Part shown: positions 27,343 to 36,490 of the stretch, piece after piece
Numbering within the stretch: position 1 is the first letter of the stretch
Layout of the letters: each line of letters begins with the position of its first letter
Source of the DNA: CAYMRL01 sp964473205
GTDB taxonomy: Bacteria; Deinococcota; Deinococci; Deinococcales; Trueperaceae
DNA length: 64,000 bases
Assembly: GCA_964473205.1 (NCBI GenBank)
Contig: CAYYOK010000001.1
Coordinates: 1-64,000, forward strand
Direction of reading: 5' to 3'
Notes under the pieces: generated by a model
What the model was told of the DNA's origin: nothing
Database searches by the model: none
Seen by the model: the letters and a program-made list of their open reading frames with translations, nothing else
Position numbers and translations under genes: made by a program

Positions 27343-27371
27343 TTGTCTCCGAGATGTTGCCCCATTATGCT
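27343..27371 (+). promoter_or_regulatory. Probable xylB promoter (with possible xylA -10 on the other strand)
   Basis: TTGTCT (27343-27348), 17 bases, TATGCT (27366-27371), immediately before the operator. On the minus strand CATAAT (27369-27364) could be the -10 for xylA, with the operator between its -35 and -10. Matches are moderate (4/6 or 5/6). Confidence 0.5.
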
Positions 27372-27384
27372 GAAAACGGTTTCA
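27371..27384. promoter_or_regulatory. LacI-type operator O3 between xylA and xylB
   Basis: TGAAAACGGTTTCA, flanked by GC on both sides to give an 18-base imperfect palindrome. It is 20 bases upstream of the xylB GTG and about 100 upstream of the xylA ATG, so one site can repress both divergent genes. Confidence 0.85.
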
Positions 27385-27404
27385 GCCGTACAGGGAGGTG
27401 CCTC

Positions 27405-28892
27405 GTGCCGAGCTCGGCGACCGCTGCGGACCTAACCATAGGCATCGACCTAGGCACGTCGGGCGTCTCCGTAGTGGCCTTAGGCAGAGACGGCGCAGTG
27501 GTCTCCCGTTCCGACCGGCCCGTACCGCTCGACACGCCCCGACCCGGCTGGACGCAGCAGGACCCGGCCGACTGGCTCTCCGCCGCGGAAGACGGTCTCA
27601 GCGCGGTCGCCGCCGAAGTGGACCCGCTCCGCGTGGCGGCCATCGGTCTGACGGGCCAGATGCACGGGATGGTGGCGCTCGACGCCGACGACCGCGTCGT
27701 CTACCCGGCGATCCTTTGGAACGACGGTCGCACGGCCTCTCAGGTCGAAGAGATCGAGCGCGTCGTCGGGCGGCGGACACTGGTCGAGCGCACCGGCAAC
27801 CGCCCCGTGCCGGGCTTCCAGCTACCCAAGGTCATGTGGCTGAGGGAGAACGAGCCCGACGCGTTCACACGCGTCCGGCACGTGCTGTTCCCGAAGGACT
27901 ACCTCGGTCTGCACCTGACCGGCAGACGTTACGCCGAACCCGCCGACGCCTCGGGTAGCGGCTGCTTCGATCTCGCGACGCGCAACTGGAGCGCCGAGAT
28001 ATTGGGCGCGCTCGGCCTGGGTCCCGGGCTGTGGCCGGGGCTGTTGCGCTCGGACGAGGTGGTCGGGGAGCTCGGTTCGAGCCTAGCGCGCCGCGTTGGC
28101 CTAGTGCCGGGCACACCCGTAGTGGCTGGCGCCGGCGACAACGCCGCCGCAGCGGTTGGCCTCGGTCTCGGGTCTAGTCGTCAGAACCCGGTCGGCAGCA
28201 TCAGCCTCGGCACCAGCGGCGTGGTGCAGGTGCCGTCCCTCGCGCCGACGCCCGATCCCGAGGGCCGCGTTCACCTGTTCGCCGACGCGCTCGGCGGCTA
28301 CCTGCTGCTGGGCGTGACGCTGGCGGCGGCTGGCAGCCTGCGCTGGTACCGCGACGTCTTCGCGCCCGGCAAGAGCTACGACGAGCTGATGGCGCTGGCA
28401 GCCGCTTCCGTACCCGGCGCCAACGGGATCACGTTCGTGCCGTACCTGGCCGGGGAGCGAACGCCTCACATGCGCTCGGACCTGCGCGGTTCGTTCAGTG
28501 GCCTGTCACTGGCGACCTCGGAGGGCGACATGGTCCGCTCGGTGCTTGAAGGCGTCGCCTACTCGCTGAGGGACGCCCTCGACGTGATGCGGCCGGTCCT
28601 CACCGCGGCTCCACAGCGCTTCCTGGCGACGGGAGGCGGCGCCTCGAGCGATCTGTGGCTCGAGGCGCTCGCCACGCTGTTCGGCGTTCCGATCGCTCGA
28701 CCCTTGGACGGTTCAGGGGAGGCGTACGAGGTGGGAGCCGCCGAGGGCGCGGCGGTTCTGGCGTGGCGCGGAGTCGGCGTCACCGTCGATACGGCGTCGC
28801 GGCACGAGAGGGTGTTCGAGCCGGTGGACGAGATGCGGGTGGCTCTCGAGGACGGGTACGCGAGGTACCTCGGGGTCAGTCGGCCGGGGTAG
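27405..28892 (+). CDS. xylB: Xylulokinase
   Basis: 495-residue FGGY-family kinase that phosphorylates D-xylulose for entry to the pentose phosphate pathway. The N-terminal phosphate loop is IGIDLGTSGVSVVAL; IGLTGQMHGMVALD is diagnostic for xylulokinase; the catalytic Asp is in VVAGAGDNAAAAVG; the second ATP motif is FLATGGGASSDLWLE. GTG 27405 with GGGAGG 6 bases upstream is preferred over ATG 27354, which would place the operator inside the coding region. Divergent from xylA. Confidence 0.95.
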   Translation: MPSSATAADLTIGIDLGTSGVSVVALGRDGAVVSRSDRPVPLDTPRPGWTQQDPADWLSAAEDGLSAVAAEVDPLRVAAIGLTGQMHGMVALDADDRVVYPAILWNDGRTASQVEEIERVVGRRTLVERTGNRPVPGFQLPKVMWLRENEPDAFTRVRHVLFPKDYLGLHLTGRRYAEPADASGSGCFDLATRNWSAEILGALGLGPGLWPGLLRSDEVVGELGSSLARRVGLVPGTPVVAGAGDNAAAAVGLGLGSSRQNPVGSISLGTSGVVQVPSLAPTPDPEGRVHLFADALGGYLLLGVTLAAAGSLRWYRDVFAPGKSYDELMALAAASVPGANGITFVPYLAGERTPHMRSDLRGSFSGLSLATSEGDMVRSVLEGVAYSLRDALDVMRPVLTAAPQRFLATGGGASSDLWLEALATLFGVPIARPLDGSGEAYEVGAAEGAAVLAWRGVGVTVDTASRHERVFEPVDEMRVALEDGYARYLGVSRPG

Positions 28893-28987
28893 CTACACGG
28901 GCGCCGAGCTGCTGGCGGCGGCACGTGACAGCGATTCAAGAGCCGCGTAGCACGACGACTTGACGGGCAACTCCCTCGCCACTAATC

Positions 28988-29003
28988 TGAACCAGATGGT
29001 TCA
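28988..29003. promoter_or_regulatory. Inverted repeat over the ArsR start (autoregulatory operator)
   Basis: TGAACCAGATGGTTCA: perfect 6-base arms around a 4-base core, with the ATG of the ArsR gene (28996) inside it. ArsR regulators paired with SRPBCC genes commonly repress their own operon from such sites. Confidence 0.6.
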
Positions 29004-29352
29004 GTATCGCCCCTCATCGCCCAACAGTGGTCCACCGCTTCACGAGACGTTCTCTGCCCTTGCTGACCAGACGCGCATCGGTTTCCTCGAGAGGTTGCGG
29101 CGTGCCGACGCGACGATTACCGACCTCGCCGTACAGGCCGAGATAACCCTTACGGGCGCTCGGAAACACGTCAGGGTCCTCGAGTCCGCCGGGCTCATCA
29201 GCACACGCAAGGAGGGGAGGACGCGGATCTGCTCTCTGGGACCACGCCGGCTGGAGCACGAGGCGGCTTGGATCGCCGACTACCAACGCACCATCGAAGA
29301 GCGCCTAGATCATCTAGGCGTGCTGCTGGATAGGCTCAAGGAGAGACCATGA
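28996..29352 (+). CDS. ArsR/SmtB family transcriptional regulator
   Basis: 118-residue winged-helix repressor: HETFSALADQTRIGFLERLR opens the fold, ITDLAVQAEITLTGARKHV is the DNA-recognition helix region and VLESAGLISTRKEGRTRI the wing. No cysteine cluster for metal sensing is present. It belongs to the common group cotranscribed with an SRPBCC protein. ATG 28996 is chosen; TTG 28960 is possible. Its stop overlaps the next start (ATGA), so the pair is coupled. Confidence 0.88.
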   Translation: MVQYRPSSPNSGPPLHETFSALADQTRIGFLERLRRADATITDLAVQAEITLTGARKHVRVLESAGLISTRKEGRTRICSLGPRRLEHEAAWIADYQRTIEERLDHLGVLLDRLKERP

Positions 29353-29837
29353 ACGTACAGTCTTCGAGCTACAAGCACACCTCATACGTCGTTGATGAGC
29401 GCACCGTACGCGTCGAGCGGATGTTCGACGCGCCGCGGGACTTGGTCTGGCGAGCGTACTCGGAACCCGAGCTGTTGGCGCAGTGGTGGGGTCGCGGCAA
29501 CAAGGTCGACATCGAGCGCTTCGAGTTCGAGAGAGGCGGTCACTGGCGCGTCGTAGAGCACCACGAGGGCGGCAGCGATGGTTTCGAGGGTCGTTTCCGC
29601 GAGATCACACCCAAGACCCTCATCTCCCAGACGTTCGAGTGGGACGGCATGCCCGGCCACCCGATCATCGATACCAGCGTCTTCAGCGACGCCGACGGTG
29701 GCAAGTCGACGATGGTGTCCGTCACCTCGCACTTCTTCAACCAGGAGGAGCGCGACGGGATGGCGGCGGCCGGCGCTGAAGCGGGCCAGGCGCAGAGCTA
29801 CGACGCGTTGGACGCGTTACTGGAGAGGATCAAGTAG
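29349..29837 (+). CDS. SRPBCC (AHSA1-like) domain protein
   Basis: 162 residues of one START-like ligand-binding domain. VERMFDAPRDLVWRAYSEPELLAQWWG is the signature N-terminal region of the AHSA1 branch, and GRFREITPKTLISQTFEWDGMPG and the C-terminal QSYDALDALLERI complete it. ATG 29349 overlaps the ArsR stop. ArsR-SRPBCC pairs are widespread and their ligand is usually unknown. Confidence 0.88.
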   Translation: MNVQSSSYKHTSYVVDERTVRVERMFDAPRDLVWRAYSEPELLAQWWGRGNKVDIERFEFERGGHWRVVEHHEGGSDGFEGRFREITPKTLISQTFEWDGMPGHPIIDTSVFSDADGGKSTMVSVTSHFFNQEERDGMAAAGAEAGQAQSYDALDALLERIK

Positions 29838-29909
29838 GATTCGCAACGGCTCGATCACGTAGCTCGGGACCGGTAGATCCTCGCACCCACCGAGTCGACC
29901 GGTCTCGCT

Positions 29910-30670
29910 TCATCCGGCTCTCTGCCTAGGATCCAAGGCGTCGCGCAGCCAGTCACCCAAGAGGTTGCCGCCCAGGACGACTAGGCTGAGCGCGATGCCA
30001 GGGAAGACCGCCACCCACCACTGGATCAGCATGTACTGCCTGCCGTCGCTCAGCATCCCGCCCCACGACCAGCGGTGGCTGTATCCCAAGGCCGAAGAAG
30101 CTGAGGGCTGGATTCTAGTTCTAGGGTCATCACGTGTGGAGCCTGAAGAGGGATCAGAACGGTCAGAAGTGACGCACTGTTCGGTAGCAGGTGGCGCAGG
30201 ATGATCCGGCCGGGCGCCGCCCCCACTGCTCTCGCGGAGGGTATGAGCTCGCGCTCTCTGAGAGATGAGACCTCGCCTCTCACTATCCTGCCGCAGTGCG
30301 TCCAACCGGTGATCCCAAGCAGTGGGATGATGGCGGTGAAGCTTGGACCGATGGTGACCAGGATGGCGAGTGCGAGCAGGATGAACGGCATCGCTAACTG
30401 CACGTCGAACAGCGCATGACCGCGTTGTCGTAGGCGTCGCGGAAGTAGCCTGCTGTCACGCCCAGAGTGGTTCCGATTACAAGCGAGATCGGTACGGAGC
30501 CGGCCGCTACCAGCAACGAGACTCTTGCACCGTAGATGATGCGGGAGAGAAGATCCCTGACCAGCTGATCCGTTCCGAGAATCTGGAAGTTACCCTTGCT
30601 GTCGACCGACAGGGGAGGACGGAGCCGAACGGCCACGTCCTGAGCGAGCAGATCGTACGGCGCGCGGTCT
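29910..30670 (-). pseudogene. Degenerate dipeptide/oligopeptide ABC permease (dppC-like)
   Basis: Minus-strand remnants of one DppC-type permease occur in order but in different frames: APYDLLAQDVAVRLRPP to LGTDQLVRDLLSRIIYGARV and GYFRDAYDNAVMR (about 30670-30410), then LAMPFILLALAILVTIGPSF through RGEVSSLRERELIPSARAVG (30410-30115), then LSFFGLGIQPPLV in a third frame (about 30110-30070), then SWGGMLSDGRQYMLIQWWVA to LRDALDP (about 30070-29925). At least three frameshifts are needed, and the N-terminal membrane segment is missing, so the gene is dead. It may be a former partner of the transporter at 31063, which has its own intact permeases. Confidence 0.88.
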
Positions 30671-31062
30671 GATCGTGAAGGCAGGCGCGCCGAGGCCGAC
30701 ATCCGCTGCGAGTTCGCCAAGTGACGATGCGGCGAGACAAACACGATTCGTTCTCGGCACCAGCGCCATCACCTCGACGAACCGCAAGCTGCGCTCCGCG
30801 TCGAAGCAAGCGATTGACAGGCGCAACATGTGCATGGCAGTATCACTATGCAAGAATGACTCTCGATAAGCGAAAGCCGCTTGACGCCTCCTGCCCAGCA
30901 ACTTCGCGCCGCGCAAGGGTGGTTGCCAGCCTCATTCGCCTTCAAGTGCTCTGCGGAGGTGACACCTGGAACTCGGGTCCGATGCGACGTTAGTCAGCCG
31001 CCGGGGGCATCAAACCAATCGACAGAACAGCTAGTGAGCCCACCGAAAGGACGAGAAGGATC
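30671..31062. other. Non-coding or eroded stretch between the dppC remnant and a peptide-binding protein gene
   Basis: No gene is supported here. A minus-strand open frame (to 30916) gives a short protein with no motif I know. A TTGACA at 30814 has no convincing -10 at normal spacing. GAAGGA just before 31063 serves the next gene. Confidence 0.4.
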
Positions 31063-32694
31063 ATGCTGAGAAGAGCATTACGCTTGACCGCGATAGCCCT
31101 GCTGGCAGTCGTAACGACCGCCGCCGGGTTCGCCCAAAGCAACGACCAGGCCGCCCAGCTCGCAGTCAGGCAAGTCCTGAGGGACGGCATGCCCGATGAC
31201 GACATCACCGGCCTCGATCCGCTGATCTTCCTAAACAGCTCGACCGAGCCACTAGTCCGCGCCATGTACGAAGGCCTGGTCAGGTTCAACTTCGGCCATG
31301 TCTCGCCCGAGCTGATGGAGCCAGCGTTGGCCGAGCGATGGGAGACCTCAGAAGACGGCCTGGTATGGACCTTCCACTTGCGACGCGGTGTGCAGTTCCA
31401 CCGCGGCTTCGGTGAGTTCACCGCCGAGGACGTCAAGTTCACGATCGAGCGCAACATGGGCGAAGGCTCGAGGCTGGCGGGTGACTACCGCAACGTCGAG
31501 ACCGTCAACATCCTCGACCCTTACACGATCGAGTTCGTGCTCAGGAGCCCGGACGCCTTCTTTCTCTACACCGTAGGCAACTACCAGGGCGGTTTCATGG
31601 TCTCGAAGTCGGCTGTCGAGAGTCTGGGAGCCGAGGGCTTTAGGACCAACCCGGTAGGTACCGGTCCGTTCCAGTTCAGCGAATGGGTCCCAAGGGAGCG
31701 CGTCACACTCGTCCGTTACGACGACTACTGGCGCGGCGCCCCGATCCTAGATGCCGTCGAGGCCGTCTTCATGCCCGACGTCAACGCTCGCACTCTGGCT
31801 CTGCTGCAGGGTGAGATCGACGCGATGTCCTGGGGAGTCGATGACGAGCAGTGGGTGCGCTCCCTGGAGTCGCAGGGCGTCAAGGTCGACATCCTCGGCT
31901 TCGACGTGCCGATGATGCTCCACCTCAACATGCTCGTCGAGCCGCTCCACGACATTCGCGTGCGCCGCGCCTTGGCTCACGCCACCGACAAGAGCGACTT
32001 CATTGCGTTCCACGGTCCTGCTATTACGCGCATCCAAGCCTCGCCGCTGCCGCCGACTATGTACGGCTATCTGCCGCCGGAAGACGGGTTGCCGACGTAC
32101 GAATACGACCCGGCAAGAGCGCGCGAGCTTCTAGCGGAAGCGGGCTATCCCAACGGCCTAGACCTCGGGACCGTACTGAGCAGCGTGCGACCGCTCTACC
32201 TCGACCCGCTCGAGATCGTGCAGGGCCAATGGGCCGAGGTCGGCGTGACCTTCCAGATCCAGACATACGCCCACAACGAGTACCAGGCGCTGATCCGGCA
32301 GAACCTTAGTCCCATCGTCGGTTACCCGGGCGCACGCGCCACCCCGCATATGATCCTCTTCCAATACTTGCACTCCGACTCGATCGTCACGAAGCCCACC
32401 GGCATCACCAACTTCTCGCACTACGGAGATGTCGACGCCGATGGTGATGGCGAGATCGACTCGATCGACGACCTGATCATCGGCGCGCTCACGGCCCTAC
32501 GGCAAGACGAGCAGCTCGCTCTCTATGCCGAGGCGCAGCGGCAGGTGCTCGAGGACCTGCCCGTCATCCCGTTGAGGGTGCTGGCTGCGGTCAGGGCGCG
32601 GCAAGCTTGGGTCGACCTCGGCTACCCGCCTTACGAAGGCTCGTACATGAACGGCTACGCCTACACCGAGCTGACGCGCATCCTGAACCACTAG
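31063..32694 (+). CDS. Peptide ABC transporter substrate-binding protein (SBP family 5)
   Basis: 543 residues. The signal peptide ends near TTAAGFAQS (residue 26). Family 5 landmarks are LAERWETSEDGLVWTFHLR, FTAEDVKFTIERN, TGPFQFSEWVPRERVTLVRY and DYWRGAPILDAVEAVFMPD. It captures a peptide or similar nitrogenous compound outside the membrane. GAAGGA precedes the ATG. The permease gene begins at the base after its stop. Together with the downstream dipeptidase it suggests a peptide-like ligand. Confidence 0.93.
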   Translation: MLRRALRLTAIALLAVVTTAAGFAQSNDQAAQLAVRQVLRDGMPDDDITGLDPLIFLNSSTEPLVRAMYEGLVRFNFGHVSPELMEPALAERWETSEDGLVWTFHLRRGVQFHRGFGEFTAEDVKFTIERNMGEGSRLAGDYRNVETVNILDPYTIEFVLRSPDAFFLYTVGNYQGGFMVSKSAVESLGAEGFRTNPVGTGPFQFSEWVPRERVTLVRYDDYWRGAPILDAVEAVFMPDVNARTLALLQGEIDAMSWGVDDEQWVRSLESQGVKVDILGFDVPMMLHLNMLVEPLHDIRVRRALAHATDKSDFIAFHGPAITRIQASPLPPTMYGYLPPEDGLPTYEYDPARARELLAEAGYPNGLDLGTVLSSVRPLYLDPLEIVQGQWAEVGVTFQIQTYAHNEYQALIRQNLSPIVGYPGARATPHMILFQYLHSDSIVTKPTGITNFSHYGDVDADGDGEIDSIDDLIIGALTALRQDEQLALYAEAQRQVLEDLPVIPLRVLAAVRARQAWVDLGYPPYEGSYMNGYAYTELTRILNH

Positions 32695-33636
32695 ATGCTC
32701 AGCTACGCGTTGCGGCGATCCGTCGCCGTCGTCCCCCTGCTGTTAGCTGTCGTCACCACGGTGTTCGTGGTGATCCGGCTCTCGCCTGGCGGGCCGGCGG
32801 CGACGATCCTCGGTGACAACGCGACGAGCGAGGCGATCAGCGCCCTCAACCGTGAGCTCGGCCTCGATCGCCCGCTTCACATCCAGTACCTGAGCTTCCT
32901 CGGCGACATGGTGAGGGGCGACCTCGGCAACTCGCTCGCCACCGGTCGGTCCGTCGCCGAGGAGCTCATCGGCGCGTTGCCGCACACGCTAGCCCTGGTC
33001 CTGGGAACGATAGTCGTGGGGCTGATCCTCGGGACCATCACGGGCGTGCTGATGGCTGCGTACCGAAACAGCTGGGTCGATCACGTCGGCCGTTTCCTGT
33101 CGCTATCGGGCTTGAGCGTTCCGGACTTCTACCTTGCGATCCTTCTGATCCTCTTGTTCTCCGTCCAGCTCGGTTGGTTCCCGTTCGTTGGTGGAGGCGA
33201 GCTGTCGATGCCGGGAGACTTCCTGAAGCGCCTAGTACTACCTTCGCTGACCCTTGGCCTGATCATGAACGCCTTCGTAAGCCGCCTGGTGCGGTCGTCG
33301 ATGATCGAGATCATGGGTCTTGACTACGTCAGGACGGCGAAGGCCAAGGGCGTCGCGAGATGGCAGGTTATCGGCAAGCACGTGTTCAGGAACTCGCTGC
33401 TGCCGCTCGTCGCGTTCCTTGGCATGTACATCGCCATCCTTCTCGGCGGGACGGTCATCGTCGAGGTCGTGTTCTCGCGTCGCGGCTGGGGACGAATCCT
33501 CGTCAACGCCATGCGGCAGCGTGATTACCCGGTGCTCCAGAGCGGGATCATCGCGTTCTCGTTCCTAATCGTCGTCATCAACCTGCTCACGGATCTCGTC
33601 TACGCCTGGGTGGATCCCAGGATCACCTACAGCTAG
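32695..33636 (+). CDS. Peptide ABC transporter permease, DppB-like
   Basis: 313-residue inner-membrane subunit; first helix AVVPLLLAVVTTVFVVIRLS with the DppB hallmark RLSPGGPA. The EAA-like loop is MGLDYVRTAKAKGVARWQVI followed by GKHVFRNSLLP. ATG 32695 abuts the stop of the binding-protein gene. Forms a channel with the next gene product. Confidence 0.94.
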   Translation: MLSYALRRSVAVVPLLLAVVTTVFVVIRLSPGGPAATILGDNATSEAISALNRELGLDRPLHIQYLSFLGDMVRGDLGNSLATGRSVAEELIGALPHTLALVLGTIVVGLILGTITGVLMAAYRNSWVDHVGRFLSLSGLSVPDFYLAILLILLFSVQLGWFPFVGGGELSMPGDFLKRLVLPSLTLGLIMNAFVSRLVRSSMIEIMGLDYVRTAKAKGVARWQVIGKHVFRNSLLPLVAFLGMYIAILLGGTVIVEVVFSRRGWGRILVNAMRQRDYPVLQSGIIAFSFLIVVINLLTDLVYAWVDPRITYS

Positions 33637-33654
33637 TTAGGGCGGCTCGAACGG

Positions 33655-34488
33655 ATGAAGTCGAAGCTACAGGTCAGATCGCTCCGCAGCGCCACGACGT
33701 TGATCGGGTTGACGATGTCGCTGTCGATCGCGCTCGTCGCGGCGTTCGCTCCGCTGATCTCGCCGCACGATCCGTATCGGCAGAGGGTCACTAACAGGTT
33801 GCAGGGTCCTAGCGCGGAGCACCCGTTCGGCACAGACCGGCTAGGCAGGGACATCCTGTCCCGCACGATCCACGCCGGCCGCATCTCGCTTCTTGTCGGC
33901 ATCGCGTCGGTGGCGATAAGCGCCGCCGTCGGAACGATCGCAGGTATCTATGCGACTTTGAGGCGTGGCCTCGCCGAATCGATCCTGCTCAACTCGATCG
34001 ACATCGCCATGTCGTTCCCGACGTTCCTGCTCTGTCTACTGCTGATCGTCGTGTTTGGGAACGGCGTGTGGGGGATAGTGCTCGCAATTGGCCTGACATT
34101 GGCTCCGCGCTTCGCGCGTCTCAGTCGCGGCCCGACCTTGGCGTTGCGCGACTCCGAGTACGTCGAGGCAGCCGGCGCCCTCGGCGCTGGGCTCGGCCGT
34201 GTAGCGGTCAGGCACGTGCTTCCTAACATCGCTGGCCCCATTGGAGTCGTAGCTGTCCTGTGGGTTGCCACCGCCATACGCATCGAGGCCAGCTTGAGCT
34301 TCCTAGGACTTGGAGTTCAGCCGCCGACCCCCACCTGGGGGAACATGATCGAGGAGGGTTTCAGATCACTTACTTTCGCACCGTACGTCTCACTCTACCC
34401 GGGACTGGCGATCTTCCTGCTGGTGCTGGGCCTGAACATGCTCAGCGACGGCCTCAGGGACGTCATGGACCCTAGACATCAGATCTAG
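33655..34488 (+). CDS. Peptide ABC transporter permease, DppC-like
   Basis: 277-residue permease: HPFGTDRLGRDILSRTIHAG is the diagnostic DppC segment, DSEYVEAAGALGAGLGRVAV the EAA loop and LSFLGLGVQPPTPTWG the C-terminal signature. 18 bases follow the DppB stop. No DppD/DppF ATPase genes follow; a dipeptidase comes next after 101 bases. Confidence 0.94.
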   Translation: MKSKLQVRSLRSATTLIGLTMSLSIALVAAFAPLISPHDPYRQRVTNRLQGPSAEHPFGTDRLGRDILSRTIHAGRISLLVGIASVAISAAVGTIAGIYATLRRGLAESILLNSIDIAMSFPTFLLCLLLIVVFGNGVWGIVLAIGLTLAPRFARLSRGPTLALRDSEYVEAAGALGAGLGRVAVRHVLPNIAGPIGVVAVLWVATAIRIEASLSFLGLGVQPPTPTWGNMIEEGFRSLTFAPYVSLYPGLAIFLLVLGLNMLSDGLRDVMDPRHQI

Positions 34489-34589
34489 CTCCTAGCGGCA
34501 CGCGACGGCCGAAGAGCCAGGCAACAGGGTTTCGACCTGGTTCCAACCCGCCGCCTCACAACCTCTGAGCAACCCAGCAAGGGAGAAGC

Positions 34590-35621
34590 ATGACCATCAT
34601 GAGCAGTGTCACAAGCAGTAACGCGATCGGCGCACTAGACGAGAGAGCCATTGCGGAAGTCTACAAACGGAGCTTGGTCATCGACGGTCTGTCAGGCGAG
34701 CTGGTGCTCGACAGCCTCGTCCAACTGCGCGCGGGCTTCACGGCTCTGAACGTGACGATCACGCCGCAGCACTCCGACTACATGACGACGCTGAAGTCGA
34801 TCTACAAGCTCTACACCTACTTCGACGCGGCGCCGGACAAGCTGCTTCACGTCCTGACGTCCTCTGACATCACCGCCGCCAAGGAGTCGGGGAGGCTCGG
34901 CATAATCTTCGGGCTCCAGGACGGAAGTCCTCTGGGCACGGAACTGCCGCGGCTCACGATCCTTCATCGTCTCGGTCTGCGGATCATGACCCTCACCTAC
35001 AACGAGCGCAACGCTTTAGGCGACGGCTGCATGGAACAGCACGACCACGGCATCACCAACTTCGGCATGCAGGTGGTGCGCGAGCTGAACCGACTCGGCA
35101 TCGTGCTCGATCTCTCGCATGTCAGCCGCCAGACCTCACTTGACGCCCTGAGGATAGCTGAGCGACCTCCGGTGTTCTCGCACTCGAACGCGTACGCTCT
35201 CACCCCTAGCCCGCGGTGCATCACCGACGAGCAGATTCGAGCGGCCGTCGAGCTAGGCGGCGTCATCGGAATCAGCGCCTATTCGCCCATGGCCTATAAG
35301 GATCCCGAGGCCCAGCCTACGGTCGAAGACCTCCTCAACCACGTCGACTACGTGGTCGAGAAGTTCGGCATCGATCACGTCGGAATCGGCACCGACATCT
35401 GGGAGGGCTACGACCCTACGATGTGGCGCGCCACGACCAAGCGCCGTTACCCGGAGATGGTCGGCTCCTACGAGTACAGCACTCTCTACACTAAGGGTTT
35501 CGAGAACCACCTCGAGATCGACAACGTCGTCAACGGCCTCGCCGCAAGAGGTTACGACGCCGAAGCGATCGGGAAGGTGATCGGTGGCAACTTCATGCGC
35601 GTCTTCGAGCAGAACTTCTAG
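34590..35621 (+). CDS. Membrane-dipeptidase (M19) family protein with altered metal site
   Basis: 343-residue amidohydrolase-fold protein of peptidase family M19. Family features: LGLRIMTLTYNERNALGDG, IVLDLSHVSRQTSLDAL, PPVFSHSNAYALTPSPR, HVGIGTDI and IGKVIGGNFMRVF. The usual first metal motif D-G-H-x-D is here D32-G-L-S-G36, so both ligands are replaced, and the bridging Glu region reads FGLQDGSPL. It may therefore use one metal, another reaction or have a non-dipeptide substrate. AAGGGAG precedes the ATG. Its place after a peptide importer suggests processing of the imported compound. Confidence 0.85.
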   Translation: MTIMSSVTSSNAIGALDERAIAEVYKRSLVIDGLSGELVLDSLVQLRAGFTALNVTITPQHSDYMTTLKSIYKLYTYFDAAPDKLLHVLTSSDITAAKESGRLGIIFGLQDGSPLGTELPRLTILHRLGLRIMTLTYNERNALGDGCMEQHDHGITNFGMQVVRELNRLGIVLDLSHVSRQTSLDALRIAERPPVFSHSNAYALTPSPRCITDEQIRAAVELGGVIGISAYSPMAYKDPEAQPTVEDLLNHVDYVVEKFGIDHVGIGTDIWEGYDPTMWRATTKRRYPEMVGSYEYSTLYTKGFENHLEIDNVVNGLAARGYDAEAIGKVIGGNFMRVFEQNF

Positions 35622-35667
35622 GCCAAAGGTAGAATCCAAAGGCACGCGAGCGTGAGCGGGGTGGCAG

Positions 35668-36420
35668 GTGGTCAGCAAAAGCGGGCTCAAGGTTCTTGAC
35701 GTGCTTCAGGTGATAGGCGTCTCGCCCAAACCGCTTGGCCTCACCGAGATCGCCTCTGAGCTCGACTTGGACAAGTCAACCGCTTCGAGGATGCTCGCAA
35801 CCCTTACTCGGCGTGGCTTCATCAAGCGGCATCCGACCAGCAAGAAGTTCCTGATCGGCGCTGAGTTCCTAGCGGTCAGCTCGGCAGTAACCTCGCGCTC
35901 CGAGTTGTTGCGTATAACCGCCCCTACGCTCTCGGCTGTGCGCGAGACGACTGGCGAGACCGTGAGCTTCCACCTGCGAATGGACGACAAGATCGTCCGG
36001 CTCAACACGCTGGAGCGTTTCCCGCCCGATCTCGAGCGCCAGAAGCTCGGCGCCACCGTGCCGATGTACGCCGGTACAGCCGGGATCGCGGTGCTGGCGT
36101 TCCTGCAGCACGAGGTGTCGAAGCCGATCATCGCTGCCGCCGTGGCCGCGGGGTTCGATGAGGCCAAGGTCCTCGCCCAGTGCACGTTCGTGCGCGGCCA
36201 CGGCTTCTTGAGCGCAGTATCCGAGCTGCGCTCAGAGATGGGTGCCGTAGCGGCGCCGCTGTTCAACAACGGCATGGTCTTCGGGTCGATCTCGGTAGTC
36301 GGTCCCCTAGAACGCATGCCTGAGTCGCGGCGCGACGAGATCGGCCTGCAACTAAAGGACAAAGCCGCGGAGCTGTCCGCCACGGTGAGCTTCGCGGAGG
36401 CGTACACGTATCAGGACTGA
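35668..36420 (+). CDS. IclR family transcriptional regulator
   Basis: 250 residues: N-terminal winged helix (LGLTEIASELDLDKSTASRM, LATLTRRGFIKRHPTSKKF) and a C-terminal effector-binding domain (TGETVSFHLRMDDKIVRLN, GTAGIAVLAF, AAPLFNNGMVFGSISVVGP). GTG start at 35668. IclR proteins commonly govern catabolic operons and sense pathway intermediates. Embedded in the same direction between the dipeptidase and aminotransferase genes, it is the likely local regulator. Confidence 0.92.
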   Translation: MVSKSGLKVLDVLQVIGVSPKPLGLTEIASELDLDKSTASRMLATLTRRGFIKRHPTSKKFLIGAEFLAVSSAVTSRSELLRITAPTLSAVRETTGETVSFHLRMDDKIVRLNTLERFPPDLERQKLGATVPMYAGTAGIAVLAFLQHEVSKPIIAAAVAAGFDEAKVLAQCTFVRGHGFLSAVSELRSEMGAVAAPLFNNGMVFGSISVVGPLERMPESRRDEIGLQLKDKAAELSATVSFAEAYTYQD

Positions 36421-36490
36421 GCCGTCATCCGCCGCCGGCTCTGTGCTGGGGCGGCCCGGCTCACTCTTAAGCCAGCAAGGGAGTTCGGCC

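Noticed and set aside
30590..30916. A minus-strand protein upstream of the dppC remnant
   Set aside because: The frame partly overlaps the remnant, has no ribosome site and shows no family motif.
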